A stretch of 64,000 nucleotides of DNA from Burkholderia sp. OK233 (GTDB lineage Bacteria > Pseudomonadota > Gammaproteobacteria > Burkholderiales > Burkholderiaceae). Each line of letters opens with the position of its first letter. Positions within the stretch are counted from its first letter, which is position 1. The notes below the pieces were generated by a model that saw only the letters and a list, made by a program, of their open reading frames with translations, did no database searches and was not told where the DNA came from. This document shows, piece after piece, positions 37,084 to 46,978 of this stretch. The stretch spans positions 2,418,001 through 2,482,000 of the forward strand of contig NZ_OCSR01000001.1 of assembly GCF_900230185.1 (NCBI RefSeq). Reading direction: 5' to 3'. A program made the position numbers and the translations under genes.

Positions 37084-38400
37084 TTAATCGTGGCGATGCA
37101 CGATTTCGCCGTGGCCATGACCGTCGTGGTCGTGATCATGATGATCGTGGTCATGGTCGTCTTCGTCGAAGTCCCATGCCGGGAACGGATCGGCGAATTG
37201 TTGCCACGCTTGCGGTCCCGCCGCGTATTCCTCATCGGTCACGAGGCACGCGTCGAACTTCGCTTGCCAGACAGCCGGGTCGATGCCAACGCCGATCATC
37301 ACCAGTTCCTGGCGGCGATCGCCGATGCTCAGATCGTCCGGATCGCCGTACCAGTCGGCGGCAATTTCGGCGGCGAGCTCGTCATCGCCGTCCGGCCATT
37401 CGCTGCGATCCTGAGCGGCCCACCACATCCCCGCCGGACCATGCCGGCAAGCGCCACCCGCCTGCGACAGCGAACCGGCAATGTCGTTACGCGTTGCCAG
37501 CCAGAAGAAGCCCTTGCTGCGCAAGACGCCCTTCCACTCCTGATGCAGCAGTGCCCACAGGCGCTCCGGGTGAAACGGCCGCCGCGCGCGGTAAATGAAA
37601 TTGCCGATGCCGAATTCGTCCGCTTCACCGTGATGGGCATGGCCGTGTTCATGGTCGTGCTCGTGATTGAGCGACGCCAGCCCGCCCGGTGCGCTCGATG
37701 CCTCATCGAAATCGAAGCGCCCAGTGTTCAGCACTTCGGCCAGCGGTACCTCGCCGAAACGGCTCACCACCTGCACGGCACGCGGATTGATGCGGGCGAG
37801 GATGCGTTGCAAACGCGTGAGTTCGTCCGCGCTCACCAGATCGGCCTTGTTCACCACCAGCACGTCGCAGAATTCAATCTGCTCGATCAGCAATTCGACG
37901 AGCGTCCGATCGTCCTCTTCGGTCGCGGCGATGCCCCGCTCGGAGAGCGCGTCGGCTGAACCGTAGTCGCGCAGGAAGTTGAACGCATCGACCACCGTCA
38001 CCATCGTATCGAGCTGCGCGACATCGGATAGCGACGCGCCGTCATCGTCGACGAAGGTGAAGGTTTCGGCGATCGGCATCGGCTCGGCCACGCCGGTCGA
38101 CTCGATCAGGATCGCATCGAAGCGCTGTTCACCCGCAAGCCGCTTGATCTCGACCAGCAAGTCATCACGCAACGTGCAGCAGATGCAGCCGTTCGACAGT
38201 TCGACGAGCTGCTCTTCGACATGTGAGAGCGCGGCGGCGTCGCGCACGAGCGTTGCATCGATATTGACGGCGGCCAGATCGTTGACGATGACGGCGACGC
38301 GCAAACCGGCGCGATTCGCGAGAATGTGGTTCAGGAGCGTGGTCTTGCCGGCGCCCAGAAAACCGGAGAGCACGGTGACGGGCAATAGCGGCTGGTTCAT
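37084..38400 (-). CDS. CobW/COG0523-family GTPase, probable zinc metallochaperone
   Basis: The protein is chosen from the ATG at 38400 (MNQPLLPVTVLSGFLGAGKT), 438 residues. It has a G1 motif SGFLGAGKTTLLNHIL, the metal-binding ELSNGCICCTLRDDL (CxCC), NKADL (G4) and the C-terminal CobW_C domain. Two His/Asp-rich segments, one near HEHDHEHGHAHH and one at the very C-terminus, could store zinc. Members of this family hand zinc or cobalt to target proteins, often under Zur control. I did not find a Zur box I could defend. Confidence 0.9.
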   Translation of the reverse strand: MNQPLLPVTVLSGFLGAGKTTLLNHILANRAGLRVAVIVNDLAAVNIDATLVRDAAALSHVEEQLVELSNGCICCTLRDDLLVEIKRLAGEQRFDAILIESTGVAEPMPIAETFTFVDDDGASLSDVAQLDTMVTVVDAFNFLRDYGSADALSERGIAATEEDDRTLVELLIEQIEFCDVLVVNKADLVSADELTRLQRILARINPRAVQVVSRFGEVPLAEVLNTGRFDFDEASSAPGGLASLNHEHDHEHGHAHHGEADEFGIGNFIYRARRPFHPERLWALLHQEWKGVLRSKGFFWLATRNDIAGSLSQAGGACRHGPAGMWWAAQDRSEWPDGDDELAAEIAADWYGDPDDLSIGDRRQELVMIGVGIDPAVWQAKFDACLVTDEEYAAGPQAWQQFADPFPAWDFDEDDHDHDHHDHDHDGHGHGEIVHRHD

Positions 38401-38557
38401 CGCAGTACGGAAAAACAAGAGGATTGGAAGGCGTGCCGGGTTGGGGTCGCATGACTCCGGGGCCGGAAGACGGCCGAACACCGACGGCAGCACGAAGCCG
38501 CATTGTGCATCAAACGGGGAACGGCCGCGTGACGGGCCGGATCGGGACGTGCGTGAG

Positions 38558-39007
38558 TCAGCGTGCAGCAGCCGGCATCAGATTCCACTTGCGCAGGATC
38601 GCCGCGATCTGCATCGCATACTTATCACGCAGTGCCGGCGTCTCGGAGTGATACGCGCCGACCGCCTGCCAGGTATTGCCGTACTTGTTCATCTGGCGGC
38701 GCAGATGCCATGCCGCTATGTAGACGTTCTTGCAAGGCTCCATCAGCGTGCCTTGCGAGATGCCGTATTGCGCGAGTACCGGCAGATGGATCGAGTTGAT
38801 CTGCATCACGCCGTAGTCGGTCGAGCCGTTGGCGTTCTTGTGCTGCGCGTCAGGCCGATTGTGTGACTCCTGCCACGCAATTGCGCGCAGAATCAATGGG
38901 TTGACCTTCTGATACTTCGCCGCTTCGTCAAAGCAATCGGCGCGTGCCTGCCCTGCTGCGATCAGCACGGCAAGTCCTGCGGCGACGGTGACGAAGGTTC
39001 GTTTCAT
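38558..39007 (-). CDS. Lytic transglycosylase, IagB/IpgF-like
   Basis: The 149-residue exported protein has a signal peptide ending AGQARA|D and a Slt-type domain: IAWQESHNRPDAQHKNANGSTDYGVMQINSIHL, in which the Glu of QES is the catalytic acid. A CF...C pair (Cys near residues 25 and 92) could be disulfide-bonded. Small enzymes of this type open the peptidoglycan for secretion systems or pili; the nearby gsp cluster makes a role in type II secretion assembly possible. It is divergent from gspD. Confidence 0.9.
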   Translation of the reverse strand: MKRTFVTVAAGLAVLIAAGQARADCFDEAAKYQKVNPLILRAIAWQESHNRPDAQHKNANGSTDYGVMQINSIHLPVLAQYGISQGTLMEPCKNVYIAAWHLRRQMNKYGNTWQAVGAYHSETPALRDKYAMQIAAILRKWNLMPAAAR

Positions 39008-39508
39008 CAGTCAAGACGACTAAACAAATCCCTAGGGTAAGGTCTGGTAAGGCAATGCATCGGCCATACTTCAGCCGCTGGAAGCCGGTGAGCCGTACTG
39101 GCCGGGCCTTCGTCGGCCATCGGGGAAAACCCGCGTTGCCAAGTCACAACCAGTACCTCGAACGGCTCGTATCATACCGGCAGACTTACATGCGTCAAGT
39201 TGGCTAACCGACATAATCAAGCGTAAAACGAAGCGCTTCTGCGGTTCGGCGCACACAAGCTTGTTTGCTTTCAATTGTTTGACAGTCTGCCACGGTCTTT
39301 AGAGTAATCGCACGGAGCCGTTCGTTTTGTGACAAATCCGACATGAAAAACTGTTACTGTTCCTTTTTTTCGGGCATTGGATGTAAGGCGTCCAGAGCGT
39401 TGATCGCCTGTGAAGCCGGCTGGCAGACCGACAGGGCGGCGGCCTGCTCCAATGTTCGCACTGCATGACCGTTGGCGGCTGTGGCCGTCGGCATCGATCC
39501 CACATTCC
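39008..39508. other. Divergent regulatory gap upstream of gspD
   Basis: The 501 bp between the lytic transglycosylase and gspD starts contain a likely rightward promoter at 39279-39308. No other element is recognised. A longer frame that starts at 39410 enters gspD, but its N-terminal part is not signal-peptide-like. Confidence 0.5.
39279..39308 (+). promoter_or_regulatory. Possible gsp promoter
   Basis: TTGACA (39279-39284) is a perfect -35. Eighteen bp later AGTAAT (39303-39308) matches the -10 consensus at four positions. It would give a leader of about 200 nt before gspD. Confidence 0.45.
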
Positions 39509-41842
39509 ATGAGAAGAAATCGTATGGCATTGCGTCGCGTCGCAACGGCGCTGCTGGTGGCTGGATTGATCACCGCGCAGACAGCACAGGCACAGGTGAC
39601 ACTCAACTTCGTGAACGCCGATATCGACCAGGTGGCCAAGGCGATCGGCGCGGCGACCGGCAAAACGATCATCGTCGACCCACGTGTGAAGGGTCAGCTG
39701 AACCTCGTGTCGGAGAATGCAGTGCCTGAAGATCAGGCGCTCAAGACCTTGCAATCCGCTTTGCGGATGCAGGGCTTCGCGCTGGTTCAGGACCACGGCG
39801 TGCTGAAGGTCGTACCCGAGGCCGATGCCAAGCTGCAAGGCGTGCCGACCTACGTCGGCAATACGCCGGTGGCGCGAGGCGACCAGGTGGTCACGCAGGT
39901 GTTCGTGCTGAAGAACGAATCGGCCAATAACCTGTTGCCGGTGTTGCGTCCGCTGATCTCGCCGAACAACACCGTGGCGGCCTATCCGGCCAACAACTCG
40001 ATTGTCGTGACCGATTACGCCGACAACGTACGGCGTATCGCGCAGATCATCGCGGGTGTCGATACGGCGGCGGGCCAGTCGGTAGCGGTGGTGCAATTGA
40101 GGAACGCCAACGCGATCGACATCGCCACGCAGTTGACCAAGATGCTCGACCCCGGCGCGATCGGCAGCACCGACGCGACGCTGAAGGTGTCGATCACCGC
40201 GGACCCGCGCACCAACTCGCTGCTGATTCGCGCGTCGAACGGCGGCCGGCTCGCGGCCGCCAAGCAACTGGCGAAGGAACTCGACTCGCCGACCACCATG
40301 CCCGGCAACATGCACGTCGTGGCGCTGCGCAACGCTGACGCAACGAAGCTCGCGAAGACCTTGCGCGGGATGCTCGGTAAGGGCGGCGACACCGGCTCAT
40401 CGGGTGGCTCGAACGAAGCGAATTCGTTCAACCAGAACGGTGGTGGTGGAGGTGGCTTGGGCGGCAATTCGACGGGCACGTCGGGTACGCCGCCGCTCCC
40501 GTCGGGCGGACTCAACAGCAGCTCGGGGGCGTCACCATTGGGCGGTAGCGGTGGCGGATATGGTTCGAGCGGCGGTTCGGGTTCAGCCGGCCTGCTCGGC
40601 GGCGACAAGGACAAGAGCGACGACAATCAGCCGGGCGGCATGATCCAGGCGGACTCGGCGACCAACTCGCTGATCATCACGGCGGCTGAGCCGGTGTACC
40701 GCAATCTGCGAGCGGTGATCGACCAGCTCGACGCGCGGCGCGCGCAGGTCTATATCGAGGCGCTGATCGTCGAGCTTAACTCGAACACGAACGCCAATCT
40801 CGGCATTCAGTGGCAGGTCGCGAACAATTCGATCTTTGCCGGCACCAACCTGGCGACCGGCAATGGCAACAGCATCGTCAATCTGACGGCGGCCGCCGCG
40901 GCAACCGGCGCTACTGGCGGTCTCGCCGGGGCGCTCGCAAGCGGGGGGGGTATCCAGCAGGGGCTCAACGTCGGCTGGATTCACAATATTTTCGGTGTGC
41001 AGGGACTCGGCGCGCTGCTGCAGGCGCTGTCGCAGACCGCCGACGCGAACGTGCTGTCGACGCCTAACCTCATTACGCTCGACAATGAGGAAGCCAAGAT
41101 CGTCGTCGGCACGAACGTGCCGATCCAGACGGGTTCGTATTCGAATCTCACGAGCGGCACCACCAGCAACGCGTTCAATACGTTCGATCGCGTCGATGTC
41201 GGCCTGACGCTGCACATCAAGCCGCAGATCACCGACGGCGGGATTCTCAAGCTGCAGCTCTACACCGAAGACTCGGCGATCGTGAACGGCACGACCAACG
41301 CGGCGACCAACCCGGCCGGCCCGGAGTTCACCAAGCGTTCGATCCAGTCGACGGTCCTCGCCGATAACGGCGAGATCATCGTGTTGGGCGGTTTGATGCA
41401 GGACAACTACCAGGTCAGCAACAGCAAGGTGCCGCTGCTGGGCGACATTCCGTGGCTCGGGCAGTTGTTCCGCTCGGAACAGAAGACTCGCCAGAAGACC
41501 AACCTGATGGTGTTCCTGCGCCCCGTGATCATCACCGATCGCGATACCGCACAGGCCGTGACGGCGAACCGCTACGACTACGTCCAGGGCGTGACCGGCG
41601 CGTACAAGTCGGACAACAACCTGATCAAGGACAAGGACGATCCGGTGGTCCCGCCGATGCCGATTGGCCCGAGCCAGGGTGGCTCGCCCGCGATGAATCT
41701 GTTTAATCTCGACCAGATGCGTCGTCAGCAGATGGCGCCGCCGCCAGTTTCCGCTCCGGCGCCGGTCACGAATGGCGGCGCTGTACAGACGAATCCGGTA
41801 CCCACGGCACCGTCCACGGCGTCGCCTGGAGTGAAGCCGTGA
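39509..41842 (+). CDS. gspD: Type II secretion system outer-membrane secretin GspD
   Basis: With the ATG at 39509 (MRRNRMALRRVATALLVAG) the precursor has 777 residues; ATG 39524 (MALRR), which has a GAGAAG before it, is an alternative. The signal peptide ends TAQA|Q. N0-N3 domains follow (VTLNFVNADIDQVAKAIGAATGKT, VVQLRNANAIDIATQL). A Gly/Ser/Asn-rich stretch of about 80 residues interrupts N3 around residues 300-380. The secretin core has EDSAIVNG, STVLADNGEIIVLGGLM and VPLLGDIPWLGQLFRS. It forms the exit pore. The last codons overlap gspE by 4 bp. Confidence 0.95.
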   Translation: MRRNRMALRRVATALLVAGLITAQTAQAQVTLNFVNADIDQVAKAIGAATGKTIIVDPRVKGQLNLVSENAVPEDQALKTLQSALRMQGFALVQDHGVLKVVPEADAKLQGVPTYVGNTPVARGDQVVTQVFVLKNESANNLLPVLRPLISPNNTVAAYPANNSIVVTDYADNVRRIAQIIAGVDTAAGQSVAVVQLRNANAIDIATQLTKMLDPGAIGSTDATLKVSITADPRTNSLLIRASNGGRLAAAKQLAKELDSPTTMPGNMHVVALRNADATKLAKTLRGMLGKGGDTGSSGGSNEANSFNQNGGGGGGLGGNSTGTSGTPPLPSGGLNSSSGASPLGGSGGGYGSSGGSGSAGLLGGDKDKSDDNQPGGMIQADSATNSLIITAAEPVYRNLRAVIDQLDARRAQVYIEALIVELNSNTNANLGIQWQVANNSIFAGTNLATGNGNSIVNLTAAAAATGATGGLAGALASGGGIQQGLNVGWIHNIFGVQGLGALLQALSQTADANVLSTPNLITLDNEEAKIVVGTNVPIQTGSYSNLTSGTTSNAFNTFDRVDVGLTLHIKPQITDGGILKLQLYTEDSAIVNGTTNAATNPAGPEFTKRSIQSTVLADNGEIIVLGGLMQDNYQVSNSKVPLLGDIPWLGQLFRSEQKTRQKTNLMVFLRPVIITDRDTAQAVTANRYDYVQGVTGAYKSDNNLIKDKDDPVVPPMPIGPSQGGSPAMNLFNLDQMRRQQMAPPPVSAPAPVTNGGAVQTNPVPTAPSTASPGVKP

Positions 41843-43407
41843 GCACGCCGTCCACGCCACCGTCAGCTTCGGGATCGCCCGCAGCGGCGCGCGTCGCAGC
41901 GTCGACGCAAGCCGCGGCGATTTCGCCCGCAGTCGTGGCGGAGCATGCCGAACGTATCGCACCGTCGGCGGTCGCTGCGCGCCTCGTGCCCTACGGCTTC
42001 GCCCGCAGTGGCCAGATTCTGGTCGCGCATCAGCACGCCGATAGTCTCGAAGTCTGGATCAGCGAACGCACCAGTGACGCGGCGCTGGCCGAAGTCGCGC
42101 GCAACTTCGGCGCATTGTCCGTGGTGCGTGTGCCGGCCGACGAACTGGCCCAGGCGATCAACCAGGCTTACGCGCGCCAGGACGGCAGCGCGGCGCAGGT
42201 GGTCGGCGAAGTGGAAGGCGAAGTCGATCTGTCCCGCCTGATGCAGGACATTCCCGAGATCGAGGATCTGCTCGAGTCGGAAGACGACGCGCCGATCATC
42301 CGCATGATCAACGCGCTGCTCACGCAGGCCGCACGCGAACAGGCCTCGGATATTCATATCGAGCCGTTCGAGACTTCGTCTGTGGTGCGCTTCCGTGTCG
42401 ACGGTACGTTGCGCGACGTCGTGAGACCGAAAAAAGCGCTGCATGGCGCGCTGATCTCGCGGATCAAGATCATGGCGCAGCTCGACATTGCCGAGAAGCG
42501 TCTGCCGCAGGACGGCCGGATCACGCTGCGTGTCGGCGGACGTCCGGTCGACGTGCGTGTCTCGACGCTGCCGACTGGCCACGGCGAACGCGCGGTGCTG
42601 CGTCTGCTGGAAAAAGACGCGTCGCGCCTGAATCTCGAAGCGCTCGGCATGGCGCCCGACACGCTCGTCAAGTTCGACAAGCTGATCGGCAAACCCCATG
42701 GCATCGTGCTGGTGACCGGCCCGACCGGCTCGGGTAAGACCACCACGCTGTACGCGTCGATGTCGCGGCTTGAGACTGCGACCACCAACATCATGACGGT
42801 CGAAGACCCGATCGAATACGACCTGTCGGGCATCGGCCAGACACAGGTCAACGAACGGATCGGCATGACCTTCGCGCGGGCGCTGCGCTCGATTCTGCGG
42901 CAGGACCCGGACGTCATCATGATCGGTGAAATCCGCGATCTGGAAACCGCGCAGATCGCGGTGCAGGCCTCGCTGACGGGTCACCTGGTTCTAGCGACAT
43001 TGCACACGAACGATGCGGCATCCGCCGTGACCCGTTTGACTGACATGGGCGTCGAGCCATATCTGCTGGCGTCGTCGCTGCTCGGCGTGCTGGCGCAGCG
43101 GCTGGTGCGGCGCCTGTGCCCGGTATGCCGCGAAGAGCGTGTCGAAGAGGATGGCAGCGTGCGCTGGCATCCGGTCGGTTGCGACAAGTGCGGCCAGTCC
43201 GGCTATGCGGGCCGGCGCGGCGTCTACGAACTACTTCTGATCGACGACGAAATCCGCGCGCTGGTTCACCGCAATGCGTCCGATGCGGAAATTCTCACTT
43301 CGGGCCGCGCACAAGGTATGCGCACATTGCGCGAAGACGCGGACCGCTGGCTCGCCTCCGGGCTGACGTCGCTCGAAGAAGTGATCCGCGTGACGGGCGG
43401 AGCGTAA
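41839..43407 (+). CDS. gspE: Type II secretion system ATPase GspE
   Basis: A GTG start overlaps the gspD stop by 4 bp. The 522-residue ATPase has Walker A GPTGSGKTTTLYASM, the Asp box MTVEDPIEYDL, Walker B DPDVIMIGEIRD and a His box TLHTNDA. The zinc-binding tetracysteine CPVC and CDKC are present, as expected for GspE. It powers pseudopilus extension from the cytoplasmic face. gspF follows after 4 bp. Confidence 0.96.
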   Translation: MSTPSTPPSASGSPAAARVAASTQAAAISPAVVAEHAERIAPSAVAARLVPYGFARSGQILVAHQHADSLEVWISERTSDAALAEVARNFGALSVVRVPADELAQAINQAYARQDGSAAQVVGEVEGEVDLSRLMQDIPEIEDLLESEDDAPIIRMINALLTQAAREQASDIHIEPFETSSVVRFRVDGTLRDVVRPKKALHGALISRIKIMAQLDIAEKRLPQDGRITLRVGGRPVDVRVSTLPTGHGERAVLRLLEKDASRLNLEALGMAPDTLVKFDKLIGKPHGIVLVTGPTGSGKTTTLYASMSRLETATTNIMTVEDPIEYDLSGIGQTQVNERIGMTFARALRSILRQDPDVIMIGEIRDLETAQIAVQASLTGHLVLATLHTNDAASAVTRLTDMGVEPYLLASSLLGVLAQRLVRRLCPVCREERVEEDGSVRWHPVGCDKCGQSGYAGRRGVYELLLIDDEIRALVHRNASDAEILTSGRAQGMRTLREDADRWLASGLTSLEEVIRVTGGA

Positions 43408-43411
43408 GCGC

Positions 43412-44629
43412 ATGCCGGCATTTCGTTTCGAAGCGATCGATGCAGCGGGCAAAGCGCAAAAAGGCGTGCTCGACGCGGACAGCGCGCGCGGCGCGCGGAC
43501 CAATCTGCGTTCGCAGGGACTGACGCCACTCGTCGTCGAACCGGCTGCGACGCGCACGCGTGGTGAGCGCAATCAACGCTTGTCGCTGGGACGGCGTTTG
43601 TCGCAGCGCGAGCAGGCGATTCTCACGCGGCAACTGGCCAGCCTGCTGATTGCCGGTTTGCCGCTCGATGAAGCGTTGTCGGTGCTGACCGAGCAATCAG
43701 AGCGCGACTACATCCGCGAGCTGATGGCGTCGATTCGTGCCGAAGTGCTCGGCGGCCATTCGCTCGCGAACGCGCTGACGCAGCATCCCAAAGACTTCCC
43801 CGAGATCTATCGGGCATTGGTGGCCGCCGGTGAACATACCGGCAAGCTCGGTCTCGTCCTCTCGCGTCTGGCCGACTACATCGAGCAACGCAACGCGCTC
43901 AAGCAGAAGATCGTGCTCGCGTTCACGTACCCGGCGATCGTGACCCTCATCGCCTTCGGCATCGTCACGTTTCTGTTGAGCTACGTGGTGCCGCAAGTGG
44001 TGAACGTGTTCGCCAGCACCAAACAGCAACTGCCGATCCTTACCATCATGATGATGGCGCTGTCCGGTTTCGTGCGGCACTGGTGGTGGGCGATGCTGAT
44101 CGGCGTGGTCGTGTTGGTGTATCTGGTGCGCTCGATCCTGAAGCAGCCCGGCCCGCGCCTCGCTTTCGACCGGTGGCTGTTGACCGCCCCGCTGCTCGGC
44201 AAACTCGTGCGCGGCTACAACACCGTGCGCTTTGCCAGCACGCTTGGCATTCTGACGGCGGCGGGTGTGCCGATCCTGCGCGCGCTGCAAGCCGCAGCCG
44301 AAACGCTTAGCAATGTCGCGATGCGCGAGAACATCGACGATGCGATCGTGCGTGTGCGCGAAGGCACGTCCTTGTCGCGAGCGCTCGGCAATACGAAGAC
44401 ATTTCCGCCGGTGCTGGTTCACCTGATCCGTTCGGGTGAAGCGACCGGCGACGTGACGACCATGCTCGATCGTGCGGCTGACGGCGAAGCGCGTGAGCTG
44501 GAGCGTCGCACGATGTTCCTGACGAGCCTGCTCGAGCCGTTGCTGATTCTGGCGATGGGGGGCGTGGTGCTGGTGATCGTGCTGGCGGTGATGTTGCCGA
44601 TCATCGAGTTGAACAACCTGGTGCAGTAA
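43412..44629 (+). CDS. gspF: Type II secretion system inner-membrane platform protein GspF
   Basis: The 405-residue protein MPAFRFEAIDAAGKAQKG has two GspF domains, with LTRQLASLLIAGLPLDEAL and TLGILTAAGVPILRALQAAAE, and three membrane segments (around residues 170, 220 and 375). It ends ILAMGGVVLVIVLAVMLPIIELNNLVQ, typical of the family. It couples GspE to the pseudopilus. It is the last gene of the gspDEF block; gspC is convergent to it. Confidence 0.95.
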   Translation: MPAFRFEAIDAAGKAQKGVLDADSARGARTNLRSQGLTPLVVEPAATRTRGERNQRLSLGRRLSQREQAILTRQLASLLIAGLPLDEALSVLTEQSERDYIRELMASIRAEVLGGHSLANALTQHPKDFPEIYRALVAAGEHTGKLGLVLSRLADYIEQRNALKQKIVLAFTYPAIVTLIAFGIVTFLLSYVVPQVVNVFASTKQQLPILTIMMMALSGFVRHWWWAMLIGVVVLVYLVRSILKQPGPRLAFDRWLLTAPLLGKLVRGYNTVRFASTLGILTAAGVPILRALQAAAETLSNVAMRENIDDAIVRVREGTSLSRALGNTKTFPPVLVHLIRSGEATGDVTTMLDRAADGEARELERRTMFLTSLLEPLLILAMGGVVLVIVLAVMLPIIELNNLVQ

Positions 44630-44674
44630 GGCGGAGAAGTGCTTGGATTGCGCGGCTGCAGCGGATGGTGTGGA

Positions 44675-44733
44675 AACTGCGGTGGCAACTGCGGTGATAA
44701 CCGAGGTGACAACTGCCGTGGCAACACGGTGAC
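44675..44733. repeat. Degenerate 12-bp tandem repeat after gspF
   Basis: Five units: AACTGCGGTGGC, AACTGCGGTGAT, AACCGAGGTGAC, AACTGCCGTGGC, AACACGGTGAC. They fill part of the 191-bp gap between the convergent gspF and gspC. No function is evident. Confidence 0.6.
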
Positions 44734-44820
44734 AGCCGCTGCGGCAATCACGGTTTCAGCCGCATGTGGCGGCCGCAACAGCGCCGACCCAATCAGCTGA
44801 AGCCGTGCAGAGCGCCTGGG

Positions 44821-45240
44821 TCAGCGCACGTAGATCGTAGGACCTGCCGGATTGGCCGGCAGGAACACTTCGGAATGCGCGCCATTGCGGTCGATGATGA
44901 TCGAGCGGGCGCGGACTTCGGAGAGTTTGGCGCCTTGCATGAGCGCGCTGCCGAGCGATACCGCATGCGGCGGTTCGCCGCCGACGCTGACGATGGCCGC
45001 GGCGCCTTCCCGCAAAGCGAGGATGCCGAACAGATGGACGTCCTGGTTGGCGCTGCGGGTGAGCTGGCCGCCGAATAGCGTGGCAGCCTGTTCGGTCGAG
45101 ACCTGCGTATGCGCGGCGGCTGCGGGCAACGGCGCGCCGGATGTCGTGGAGATCGTGATGACCCAGTAGGTCAGCGTCGCGCAGAACACGGCGAACAGCG
45201 CGAGCGACAGAAGGCGGATTTGGATAGCGTTCATGCGCAT
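44821..45240 (-). CDS. gspC: Type II secretion system inner-membrane protein GspC (short form)
   Basis: The 139-residue protein has one N-terminal membrane segment (LLSLALFAVFCATLTYWVI) and a homology region FGGQLTRSANQDVHLFGILALREG...AIVSVGGEPPHAVSLG, the GspC HR domain that binds the secretin N0 domain. There is no C-terminal PDZ or coiled-coil part. Short GspC without PDZ is known in this group. It is the only gsp gene on the minus strand and is divergent from gspG. An ATG two codons later is an alternative start. Confidence 0.9.
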   Translation of the reverse strand: MRMNAIQIRLLSLALFAVFCATLTYWVITISTTSGAPLPAAAAHTQVSTEQAATLFGGQLTRSANQDVHLFGILALREGAAAIVSVGGEPPHAVSLGSALMQGAKLSEVRARSIIIDRNGAHSEVFLPANPAGPTIYVR

Positions 45241-45495
45241 ATTGTACGGACTATTGTGAAAATTGCGTTGGGGGAAAGTGCCTCTAATCTGGTGCTTCGC
45301 GCCAGATCCCCGAACGGAGGCGATCCCCCAAGGGGACTTCCTTCGGAGCGGAAACTTGCGGGGCCGGCGGTTTCTCGCAACCCTTCAAGAACATGACATT
45401 AAAATGACCGGCCGGGCGTGTTCAATGGCACCTTGATTGCCTGACGCGCGAACCCCGCCCGATCGAAAATTTCACCTGAAAAGAGGTAGCAAGCT

Positions 45496-45960
45496 ATGCA
45501 ACTGTCGACCCTTCGCCGTCATGAAATCGCGGGTCCGCGCAGCCGTCGTCAACGCGGTTTCACGCTGATTGAAATCATGGTCGTGATCGCGATTCTGGGT
45601 ATTCTGGCCGCGTTGATCGTGCCGAAAATCATGAGCCGTCCGGACGAAGCGCGGCGTGTCGCCGCCAAGCAGGACATCGGCACCGTGATGCAGGCGCTGA
45701 AACTCTACCGTCTCGACAACGGCCGTTATCCGACTCAGGAGCAAGGCCTGCGCGCGCTGATCGAAAAGCCGAGCACGGACCCGGTGCCGAACAACTGGAA
45801 GGACGGCGGCTACCTCGAACGACTGCCGAACGACCCGTGGGGCAATAGCTACCAGTATCTGAATCCCGGCGTGCATGGCGAGATCGATGTGTTCAGCTAT
45901 GGCGCCGACGGTAAAGCGGGCGGCGAAGGCAACGACGCCGACGTAGGGTCGTGGCAGTAG
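45496..45960 (+). CDS. gspG: Major pseudopilin GspG
   Basis: The 154-residue prepilin has RRQRG|FTLIEIMVVIAILGILAALIVP with the prepilin peptidase site (G|F) and Glu5. DPWGNSYQYLNPG and FSYGADGKAGGEGNDADVGSW are the calcium-binding and C-terminal signatures of GspG. AGAGGT is before the ATG. It builds the pseudopilus that pushes substrates through GspD. It starts a second rightward block, gspG to gspN. Confidence 0.96.
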   Translation: MQLSTLRRHEIAGPRSRRQRGFTLIEIMVVIAILGILAALIVPKIMSRPDEARRVAAKQDIGTVMQALKLYRLDNGRYPTQEQGLRALIEKPSTDPVPNNWKDGGYLERLPNDPWGNSYQYLNPGVHGEIDVFSYGADGKAGGEGNDADVGSWQ

Positions 45961-45990
45961 TCGAGTAGTTCATCGTTCGTGGCCGGCACT

Positions 45991-46560
45991 ATGCGACTGT
46001 CCGCTTGCAAGTCCCGTGTGGACACTCCGTGTACGGCGTCGCTGCCGGGCACGGCGTGCGCCGGCGCGCGCGTGCGCGGCGCACGTGAATTCAGCGCAGG
46101 CCGCCGGAAGCGCGCGGCGGGTTTCACGCTGCTGGAAATGATGGTGGTGCTGGTCATCGCGGGCATTCTGGTATCGCTGACCGCGCTGACCATGACGCGC
46201 AACCCGCGCACCGATCTGAACGAAGAAGCGCAGCGTCTCGCGCTGCTGTTCGAATCGGCCGGTGACGAGGCCCAGGTGCGCGCACGGCCGATCGCCTGGC
46301 AGCCGCTCGATAGCGGCTTCCGCTTCGATCTGCGTACCGAAGACGGCTGGCGTCCACTGCGTGACGACCTGCTTGGGCCGCGCAACTGGGAAGGTGGTGT
46401 GACCGGCGTCACGATCGATTACCCTGGGTCGGACTCGCACCCGAGCCGTGTCGTGTTCGGCACTGAAGCGATCGACGTGCCCGTGCAGATCACGCTGTTT
46501 TCTGCCGCGGGGCGCGCGACGATCATCGGCACCGGCAATGGCCGCTATGAGGTGCACTGA
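45991..46560 (+). CDS. gspH: Minor pseudopilin GspH
   Basis: The prepilin motif RAAG|FTLLEMMVVLVIAGILV with Glu5 follows a long, basic leader of about 45 residues. An ATG at 45991 is preferred to the GTG at 45979. NEEAQRLALLFESAGDEAQVRARPI and FGTEAIDVPVQITLFSAAG are GspH-like. It forms part of the pseudopilus. gspI starts 1 bp after its stop. Confidence 0.92.
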   Translation: MRLSACKSRVDTPCTASLPGTACAGARVRGAREFSAGRRKRAAGFTLLEMMVVLVIAGILVSLTALTMTRNPRTDLNEEAQRLALLFESAGDEAQVRARPIAWQPLDSGFRFDLRTEDGWRPLRDDLLGPRNWEGGVTGVTIDYPGSDSHPSRVVFGTEAIDVPVQITLFSAAGRATIIGTGNGRYEVH

Positions 46561-46561
46561 G

Positions 46562-46978
46562 ATGCGTCGTTGCAGGAACAGGGGCGCTCGCGAGATGGTC
46601 CACGGCGCGCAGCGCGGTTTTACGATGATCGAAGTGCTGGTGGCGCTGGCGATCATTGCGATTGCGTTGGCGGCGTCGTTGCGCGCGGTGGGAAGTCTGG
46701 CGAGCGGCGAAGCCGATCTGCATCGGCGGCTGCTGGCGGGATGGAGCGCCGACAATACGTTGGCGCAGTTGCATTTGACGCATGGCTGGCCGAACGTCGG
46801 TTCGACGAGTTTTGACTGCTCGCAGGGCAATTTGGAGTTGATCTGTACCGAGCATGTGACGGCGACGCCGAATCCGGTGTTTCGTCGGGTGGAAGTGATG
46901 GTGACGACGCCGGGGCGTTCCGGCAATCTCGCCCAGATGGTCACGGTGGTCGCGAATGAAAACAACCGTTCGCTCTGA
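46562..46978 (+). CDS. gspI: Minor pseudopilin GspI
   Basis: The 138-residue prepilin from ATG 46562 has AQRG|FTMIEVLVALAIIAIALAASLRA with Glu5 and the GspI segment SADNTLAQLHL. GspI nucleates the pseudopilus tip with J and K. It overlaps gspJ by 23 bp, which implies coupled translation. An earlier in-frame start would lie inside gspH. Confidence 0.93.
   Translation: MRRCRNRGAREMVHGAQRGFTMIEVLVALAIIAIALAASLRAVGSLASGEADLHRRLLAGWSADNTLAQLHLTHGWPNVGSTSFDCSQGNLELICTEHVTATPNPVFRRVEVMVTTPGRSGNLAQMVTVVANENNRSL

Noticed and set aside
41863..42984. 373-codon open frame opposite gspE
   Set aside because: Antisense shadow of gspE with no recognisable motif.
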